The notes beneath the pieces were generated by a model. That model searched no databases. It was not told the DNA's origin and was given only the letters and a program-made list of their open reading frames with translations. The translations under genes and the position numbers were made by a program. This document shows, one piece after another, positions 31,373 through 36,919 of a DNA stretch of 36,919 bases. The stretch spans positions 1 to 36,919 of IMG/VR virus record IMGVR_UViG_3300032240_000500; one strand, 5' to 3'. The stretch is from a virus. The stretch's first letter is position 1, and every line of letters starts with the position of its first letter.

Positions 31373-32848
31373 ATGACTGTAAAAACCAATACACTTTTTA
31401 ACCTTGTAAGGTTCGCTCCTAGCGAGGGAGCCTACTTAGATAGAAAACTTGGATCTCGAGGAGAACTTTTCTTTGATAGAGATGCCGAGACCCTAAGACT
31501 TTACAATGGTAAAGACACTGGTGGTATTATTCTAGCAAGAAATGATCTAAACGGTATCAATTCTGCAGCCTTAAAACAGGCAGTAATTAACACAAAAATA
31601 GCCACAGTTACCTATACAACAACTATCACAGGTCCTCAGGGAAACGATTCAGGTAACAAATATAATTTTAACGGTATTTACAAACCTGTATTAAATTTTG
31701 TAACCGGCTATACCTACGTATTTGATCAAAGCAATGACACTAATGTCTATTACCCTAATGCCAACGGTACTACACAAAACAGACATCCTTTAAATTTTTC
31801 CGCTGACAACCTAAGCGGAGTTCGAGGTGGCGGCACAGCCTATACTACTAATGTAATATACAAACTAGACGGCGTAGTTGTAACTTATGCAGTTTACAAT
31901 AGCGTGGCATTTGATAATGCTAATACACGCACGGTACAGATTACCGTAACTAATGCAACGCCAGCAGTATTGTACTATTGGTGTTACAATCACCTAAATA
32001 TGGGCAATGAAATTGCCGTTGCTGATCCCGGATCTGGAACAGGTCAAACTTCAGTATCAGTAGGTGCAACGGTGCCCGATGAACCCGAATCTGGAAATTT
32101 ATGGCTAGACACTAACACTGGATTTTTATATGTTTACATTGATGATGGCACATCGACTCAATGGATGCAACCATCCTATCCACAGCCAAACATAGGAAAT
32201 ATTTCTTTTGATGTTACAACCATCGACACTACAGATTCGTCATCTATAACATTTCAACCTGCCGTTGTATTCAATAGTGATGTCACTGTCGAAAATGATC
32301 TAAGAATTAGAAGTAATCTTGTGGCAACTCAAGCCTATGTAGATCTAGCAGTAGCCGGAGTTGTTGTGGGCGCATTAAATATCAACCCTGCAACTATTGG
32401 ATTAGGAAACGTTACCAACGAATCCAAAGCCACAATGTTTACGGCTCCAACATTCACTGGAAACATAACACTCAACGGTGCTACAGTTCTACAACAGACA
32501 TCTGAAGTTTTAAACACCAAGACTGGAGCAACGGGAACTGTTGTTCATGACTTTTCAACTGGTGCAGTGTGGTATCACAGTTCAATGTCTGCTGATTTTA
32601 CAGCAAATTTTACCAACGTCCCAACCGCTGACAACAAGGCAATTTCAATAGTTTTAATTCTAAACCAAGGTGCTTCCGGCGCCTATGCTACTGCGGTGCA
32701 GATTGATGGCGCTGCCCAAACAATAAAATGGTTGGCTGGAGTTTCTCCTACTGTGTCAGTTAACAAGGTTGACATATTGAGTTTTACATTGATTAGAACA
32801 GGTTCTGCATGGACAGTATTAGGCAGCATGAGTTCATACGGAGCATAA
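31373..32848 (+). CDS. Structural protein with cupredoxin-like domain
   Basis: A 491-residue modular protein. Residues 10-55 carry a fibre N-terminal motif (APSEGAYLDRKLGSRGELFF, then LRLYNGKD). Residues about 80-215 resemble a cupredoxin: a TYVFDQSNDTN strand, NRHPLNFSAD with H138, and YYWCYNHLNMGNEI with C204, H207 and M210, the ligand set and CxxHxxM spacing of a type 1 copper site. A GNLWLDTNTGFLYVYIDDG segment follows, then LVATQAYVDLAVAG, and a beta-rich C-terminal domain (about 385-491) with LNTKTGATGTVVHDFSTGA. This suggests a fibre or baseplate-associated protein; copper binding is a prediction. It directly follows the enzyme cassette. Confidence 0.78.
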   Translation: MTVKTNTLFNLVRFAPSEGAYLDRKLGSRGELFFDRDAETLRLYNGKDTGGIILARNDLNGINSAALKQAVINTKIATVTYTTTITGPQGNDSGNKYNFNGIYKPVLNFVTGYTYVFDQSNDTNVYYPNANGTTQNRHPLNFSADNLSGVRGGGTAYTTNVIYKLDGVVVTYAVYNSVAFDNANTRTVQITVTNATPAVLYYWCYNHLNMGNEIAVADPGSGTGQTSVSVGATVPDEPESGNLWLDTNTGFLYVYIDDGTSTQWMQPSYPQPNIGNISFDVTTIDTTDSSSITFQPAVVFNSDVTVENDLRIRSNLVATQAYVDLAVAGVVVGALNINPATIGLGNVTNESKATMFTAPTFTGNITLNGATVLQQTSEVLNTKTGATGTVVHDFSTGAVWYHSSMSADFTANFTNVPTADNKAISIVLILNQGASGAYATAVQIDGAAQTIKWLAGVSPTVSVNKVDILSFTLIRTGSAWTVLGSMSSYGA

Positions 32849-32852
32849 TTAC

Positions 32853-33911
32853 ATGCCAAGATTAAGTAGTTTAACATCGAGACTGTTAGGTGGAATTGCT
32901 AGTAGAAAACCCTGGATCATTTCATCTAGTGCTAATCCTGTTGCAGAAGGCAACGCAGTTACATTAACAGCCAACGAACCCGTTGGCGTTACTGGAGTTC
33001 TTCCTTTTACTTTGCCCTCAGCACTAGCAGGAGAATCTCTCCAATACCAACCTACAACGGGTAATCCTACTTTTAATTTCACCACCGGCGTTAAAAAAGT
33101 TCAGCTACAGACATTGAACGATCATCAGAGTGCAGTTCAAAAAAATATCACAATGTCTATACAAACAGCCAGTACTACTATTCCAATTACAGAATCTAAT
33201 TCTCAAATTGGAGTACCTACCTATACAACAGGAACAAATATCACCTCTGCAAGTTTAGGTGGTATTAATAATACTTCTATTACTACCACAGGTTGGCGAA
33301 AATATATGTCTGCTAATCAAAGCACAGGTAGATTAACATTAACATTGCCTAGTAGCATAACTGCAAATTGTACTATTGAATTTTATGGTAGACTGAATAA
33401 TTTTAATTCTGGATCCAATGACCTAGCAACCTATCTAAGCGCATCCAATTCTGGAACTAGTCAGTTTATTGGCCTAATGTATAAACCTGCAACTTTTACC
33501 TATACCAATCAAGGCGGTATAAACGTTCGCCCAGACGGTGGATTTGATGTTACTGCATCTACAGATATTTGGTGCTGGCATGTGATAACTGTTGATTCTA
33601 GTTGGGTTCCTAGATATTATCATTTGCAACAATATACAGATGTAGACACGATAAAATGGGGTTATAGAAATGCCACAGGACTAGACCAGGCAATAAACAT
33701 TACTTCTAGAACTAGCTGGAATACAATTAATTTTATTGCACCCCCCGCAGCCTATGCAAATACTTTTTATGATGGTCCGACATACGTTGACTATCATACT
33801 GTGAGAATTAGTAATACAAATAGATATGGAACAAACACTATGATAACCCCTCCCGATCCATATACTCTAGAAACAGATGCAAATACTGTTGCCATCTATA
33901 GATTCGCCTAA
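32853..33911 (+). CDS. Structural protein with LamG-like C-terminal domain
   Basis: A 352-residue protein starting four bases after the preceding stop. Residues 25-110 form an Ig-like or beta-sandwich segment (NPVAEGNAVTLTANEPVGV). From about 120 to the end the pattern resembles a concanavalin A/LamG jelly roll: RLTLTLPSSITANCTIEFYG, DIWCWHVITVDSSWVPRYYH, and a closing DYHTVRISNTNRYGTNTM followed by TPPDPYTLETDANTVAIYRF, a typical last strand order in phage LamG proteins. It probably binds glycans at the host surface. No clear ribosome site is seen, so expression may depend on coupling to the upstream gene. Confidence 0.75.
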   Translation: MPRLSSLTSRLLGGIASRKPWIISSSANPVAEGNAVTLTANEPVGVTGVLPFTLPSALAGESLQYQPTTGNPTFNFTTGVKKVQLQTLNDHQSAVQKNITMSIQTASTTIPITESNSQIGVPTYTTGTNITSASLGGINNTSITTTGWRKYMSANQSTGRLTLTLPSSITANCTIEFYGRLNNFNSGSNDLATYLSASNSGTSQFIGLMYKPATFTYTNQGGINVRPDGGFDVTASTDIWCWHVITVDSSWVPRYYHLQQYTDVDTIKWGYRNATGLDQAINITSRTSWNTINFIAPPAAYANTFYDGPTYVDYHTVRISNTNRYGTNTMITPPDPYTLETDANTVAIYRFA

Positions 33912-33930
33912 CAAATAAACAGGATATACT

Positions 33931-34800
33931 ATGCCAATTAATTTTCCATCATCGCCAAACACCAACGACACGTATACATCGGGCGGTTCTACTTGGATTT
34001 ATACAGGAACTGTTTGGAATGTAGTAGGGTCAACTTCGCAGGTTACACTTACTCCAACAAATAGTTTTACCACAATTGCCGTAGCAGGACAAAGTAATGT
34101 TGTTGCAGACAATGCTACAGATACACTGTCGTTAATTGCAGGATCAAACATTACCATCACAACAGATGCTCAGACTGATTCTATAACTATTAATTCAACT
34201 GCATCGGGTGGCGGAGGTGGAGGCTCTAGTAATAGTTTTGCTACTATTGCTGTAGCAGGACAAAGTAATGTTGTTGCAGATAGTGACACTGATACATTAA
34301 CATTAGTTGGCGCAGGCAATACTACAATTACCACCAATGCTAGTACTGATACGATTACTATTTCTAGTACAGGCGGAACATCAACATTCTCTGCTTTAAC
34401 AGAAGTAACAACCGCCAATCTAGCCTTTGATCAAATCTATCTACCAGCAATCACTACATTGGTAGTTACCAATTCTGGAGCAGTTTCGTATTTGTTTGAT
34501 CAGTATTCAGGTAGCAATCCGACTATATATGCTATTGGCGGCCTAACCATAGCATTTAAATTACAGTGTGCAGGACATCCTTTTCTTATACAAGATGGTA
34601 CCGGTACAAACTACAATACCGGATTAGTTCATGTATCTAGTAGCGGTACTGTTAGTTCTGGATCAAATGCTCAAGGGCAGGTTAATGGAACACTATACTG
34701 GAAAGTTCCTGCTAGCATCTCCGGCGGTTACAGATATCAATGCTCTTTACATCCAGTTATGGTAGGAGCAATTACCGTTAAAAATATTGTTAGCCTTTGA
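33931..34800 (+). CDS. Structural protein with tandem repeats and C-terminal cupredoxin-like domain
   Basis: A 289-residue protein. The N-terminus (INFPSSPNTNDTYTSGGSTW) is a common phage fibre motif. Residues about 44-90 and 101-147 are two copies of a 47-residue repeat (each with IAVAGQSNVVAD), joined by a run of six glycines. Residues about 165-289 look like a cupredoxin: LQCAGHPFLIQDG with H216, and YQCSLHPVMVGAITV with C271, H274 and M277; the CxxHPxM spacing is the same as in amicyanin-type blue copper proteins. An AGGATA precedes the ATG. Copper binding and any redox role in a virion are inference. The stop overlaps the convergent gene on the other strand. Confidence 0.8.
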   Translation: MPINFPSSPNTNDTYTSGGSTWIYTGTVWNVVGSTSQVTLTPTNSFTTIAVAGQSNVVADNATDTLSLIAGSNITITTDAQTDSITINSTASGGGGGGSSNSFATIAVAGQSNVVADSDTDTLTLVGAGNTTITTNASTDTITISSTGGTSTFSALTEVTTANLAFDQIYLPAITTLVVTNSGAVSYLFDQYSGSNPTIYAIGGLTIAFKLQCAGHPFLIQDGTGTNYNTGLVHVSSSGTVSSGSNAQGQVNGTLYWKVPASISGGYRYQCSLHPVMVGAITVKNIVSL

Positions 34801-35080
34801 TAGCTTGTTTAGATTTTTCGTAATTAGATAAACTTCTATCTATTGCCTGTCTTAGTTCAAGCATTCTAGATCTTGTATCTTCTACAATGTTGGTCAACTG
34901 TTTAGCCATTAGGATGTCCATATGTTGACTATCTACATATCTTACTTCTTTAAGAAGATCATTTAGTTTATCTGTTAATTCTGATCTTAAGCGATCGTTG
35001 TCAGTTATATCATTAATTCTAGTTTTAAAATTATTATACTCTGTTTTAAAACGTTCGCTGTGTTCAATAGTTGGCAGCAT
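34790..35080 (-). CDS. Small coiled-coil protein of unknown function
   Basis: A 96-residue helical protein on the minus strand, converging on the cupredoxin gene and overlapping its end by 11 bases. Heptad-like stretches (LTDKLNDLLKEVRYVDSQ, then DTRSRMLELRQAIDRSLSNY) indicate coiled coil. GGAG lies seven bases before the ATG, and the start overlaps the upstream minus-strand gene by 17 bases, so the two are coupled. I do not recognise the family. It might be an assembly or scaffold factor, but there is no direct evidence. Confidence 0.72.
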   Translation of the reverse strand: MLPTIEHSERFKTEYNNFKTRINDITDNDRLRSELTDKLNDLLKEVRYVDSQHMDILMAKQLTNIVEDTRSRMLELRQAIDRSLSNYEKSKQAIKG

Positions 35081-35450
35081 TTTCTAACTCCATGATTGTG
35101 TCTATTTTTGTGCGTATCAGTTGATTATTTAATGTTGCTTTTAATCCGTTGTGTAGCTGTTTAGGCAAGAAATCTAAATTACACCATGCTATGGTTGAAT
35201 CTACTGACGTTAAGAATTCACAGTCAACCAAACAAACATAAGTCCCGTATTCAAATCCTCGGTCCTCACTAAGATAAAGCTCAATAGGTAAAATCCTACC
35301 AGAATGATATTTGGATAATAAATCTTTAGCATCTTCTAGCAAACTGTCTTTCCTAGAAAATGTAGGTACAGTCCAGCGTTCATCCTGCAGAATAAGCAGA
35401 ATTCTTCCTGTAGTTTTAGCTAAAAATAATAAACCTGCACGTTGTTGCAT
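35064..35450 (-). CDS. Nudix-like protein lacking the Nudix catalytic box
   Basis: A 128-residue protein whose start (QRAGLLFLAKTTGRILLIL) and following DERWTVP have the form of Nudix hydrolases. Where the catalytic helix with the RExxEE glutamates should lie, the sequence reads SRKDSLLEDAKDLLSKYHSG, so the metal-binding glutamates are missing. The second half (LYLSEDRGFEYGTYVCLVDC, then LDFLPKQLHNGLKATL) fits the rest of the fold, including the C-terminal helix. It is probably a non-catalytic binding protein or a very divergent enzyme; similar Nudix-like proteins occur in T4-like phages beside structural genes. It starts 10 bases after the upstream stop, without an obvious ribosome site. Confidence 0.7.
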   Translation of the reverse strand: MQQRAGLLFLAKTTGRILLILQDERWTVPTFSRKDSLLEDAKDLLSKYHSGRILPIELYLSEDRGFEYGTYVCLVDCEFLTSVDSTIAWCNLDFLPKQLHNGLKATLNNQLIRTKIDTIMELENAANY

Positions 35451-35460
35451 CCAATACTTA

Positions 35461-36919
35461 TCAAGGATTTAAGGTCAATCTCCAAGAACCTGGCAGATAC
35501 TCGCCTTCAAACGATTTGAGCCATTGCACACCGTCCCATTTGTATTGTATACCAGTTCGTAAATTGGTAATGAATATGTTAGTGGTAATTTCCTCAGGAT
35601 CAAATACCGGAATCCAACGACTACCGTTCCATTCTATAATGCTATTGGCTTTGATGTAGGTATCCGAACCATCTAGATTTTTCCACGCTTCTGGACCACT
35701 GCTACGCTCGGGCTTACCTGGCAAGTATACATCCGACTCAACAGTAATTGTATCCGGATCATCACCTTCGGTATACCAGTCTGGATAGGTGTAGCGTTCT
35801 ATAACATACTTGACAACACTGGCATTACCATCTGCATCTTCTAATGGAGGAAATTCATTTAGGCGTATTTTGTATTTGCCTGACGCTGTTCTGTAACTTG
35901 GTCCAGGATTATTCGAAGGACCAAATGTTTGAAACTTTCCGCCATCTTCCACTTCAGTAAACGCTACAGAAACTCCGTTGACAAATACTTTGGTTTCAAA
36001 AATATTACTATAACTTCTAGGAAGATTAGTAGCACTGGCTTTTTCTCTTTGATTAGGTCTAGTTATTCTATAAAAGTCTATATCAGTGTCTATGATATTT
36101 GTAGCAATACTAGGAGCTAATTTAGGAGCTAGGAACAAATTTAAATCATCTAACATTAGATATCTTAGACCTGCTGGATAATTTGATTTAGTTCCATAGG
36201 TTGTTAACGGATTAAAATTAAAAGGATTAATGATTGCATCCATTGTTCCTTTGCTAGTTGACCTAATGCTATTGTAAACAGTACCGTCCGGATATGTTCC
36301 AGTGGTTAACTCTACATTCCCAGGAACAGTGTCCATATCTAAACTAGCCACTAATATGGTTGGGTCAATTGGATTTACTGTTATTGTACCTACAATCTCT
36401 CCTCCTGTTGGAGTTTTAAATGTAATGCGACTAACACCTGCCTTATAACCGCCGTACTGATCTAATACCAATTGCCAATCTAACTTTTTGCCAATTTTTT
36501 CAGGAGGTAAATCTAATCCTGCGTCAATAACTGCCTGCCCAACATCAACGATGGTAATATAATAATCTCCAGCCACTCCATTGTCGCCTTTGAGCATGAC
36601 AATACCGTAGCGTTTGTATTCAACTGTGTTTTGAATGTCGCCCTCGTTGTAGATTAAATTATTGATATTAACAGCATCGCCTGTGTTGTTAAACATATTC
36701 TGTACCACAGCACGGACAACTCCCAGCTTCTTGACCTTGGCAGGTGGTGTGATATAGATTGGCATTTCAAATTCTAAACTGGCAACATCGATATCTTCAG
36801 TACCACCTTGAGGAATAGTTCTAGAACTAAAGCTAGTACTACTGAGATAGATCACGCTGAGACTGGTCCAATCAATATAGTTGTCTGTGGTCTGAACTTC
36901 TAGACTTGGATTAAACAAA
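35461..36919 (-). CDS. Conserved T4-like virion structural protein, N-terminus cut by window edge
   Basis: At least 485 residues on the minus strand, open to the right edge; the first candidate codon (TTG at 36916-36918) is probably internal. The visible start contains VIYLSSTSFSSRTIPQGG, DVASLEFEMPIYITPPAKVK and KLGVVRAVVQNMFNNTG, which I recognise as a conserved structural protein pattern of marine T4-like phages. The C-terminus has EWNGSRWIPVFDPEEITTNI and then TGIQYKWDGVQWLKSFEGEY. The gene is separated from the plus-strand fibre block by convergent orientation. I cannot assign it to a numbered T4 gene with confidence. A baseplate or tail role is plausible. Confidence 0.8.
   Translation of the reverse strand, partial: LFNPSLEVQTTDNYIDWTSLSVIYLSSTSFSSRTIPQGGTEDIDVASLEFEMPIYITPPAKVKKLGVVRAVVQNMFNNTGDAVNINNLIYNEGDIQNTVEYKRYGIVMLKGDNGVAGDYYITIVDVGQAVIDAGLDLPPEKIGKKLDWQLVLDQYGGYKAGVSRITFKTPTGGEIVGTITVNPIDPTILVASLDMDTVPGNVELTTGTYPDGTVYNSIRSTSKGTMDAIINPFNFNPLTTYGTKSNYPAGLRYLMLDDLNLFLAPKLAPSIATNIIDTDIDFYRITRPNQREKASATNLPRSYSNIFETKVFVNGVSVAFTEVEDGGKFQTFGPSNNPGPSYRTASGKYKIRLNEFPPLEDADGNASVVKYVIERYTYPDWYTEGDDPDTITVESDVYLPGKPERSSGPEAWKNLDGSDTYIKANSIIEWNGSRWIPVFDPEEITTNIFITNLRTGIQYKWDGVQWLKSFEGEYLPGSWRLTLNP

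Noticed and set aside
1-36919. CRISPR array, insertion sequence, integrase or attachment site
   Set aside because: No spaced direct repeats, transposase or integrase motifs, or tRNA-like att sequence were seen on either strand.

Overview
The window is part of a T4-like (contractile-tailed) bacteriophage genome, probably from an aquatic host. The evidence is the C-terminal part of a gp23-type major capsid protein at the left edge, T4-type late promoter elements (TATAAATA and near matches) in front of several genes, short or overlapping gene junctions, and a long run of tail-fibre-like proteins of the kind seen in marine T4-like phages. The DNA is moderately AT-rich. No host marker such as a photosystem gene or tRNA is visible, so the host cannot be named. 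No gene-free stretch exceeds about 145 bases.

Layout. 1-1737 (+): end of the capsid gene, a clean terminator, and two small genes of unknown role. 1752-6770 (+): a first block of fibre-like genes, including two adjacent paralogues (3773-4855 and 5000-6052) separated by a 144-base structured leader. 6783-19562 (+): two giant tandem paralogues of 1822 and 2422 residues, each with seven carbohydrate-binding-like repeats, a conserved core, a six-bladed Asp-box propeller and a shared tail. 19582-24654 (+): adhesin-like genes with an S74 self-cleaving chaperone domain, a LamG-like lectin domain, a polyglycine domain and a duplicated C-terminal head domain. 24687-26040 (+): two unknown genes, the first controlled by a perfect late promoter inside an inverted repeat. 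26104-31352 (+): six overlapping genes forming an enzyme cassette: a U32-like iron-sulphur protein fused to a SAM methyltransferase, a 2-oxoglutarate/Fe(II) oxygenase, a flavin-dependent halogenase, and three conserved genes of unknown function. 31373-34800 (+): three more structural proteins, two carrying a cupredoxin-like domain with a complete potential type 1 copper ligand set. 34790-36919 (-): a coiled-coil protein, a Nudix-like protein lacking its catalytic motif, and a structural protein cut by the right edge.

How it may work together. Most of the window builds the host-recognition apparatus from a small set of reused modules. The six-gene cassette sits between two structural blocks. 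Its enzymes (hydroxylase-like, oxygenase, halogenase, methyltransferase) all tailor existing molecules, and no scaffold-building enzyme is present. I infer a tailoring pathway acting on a pre-existing substrate, such as a host metabolite, a surface molecule or a virion component. It is the strongest candidate here for an under-described system. Family assignments come from motifs read by eye; no database search was possible.
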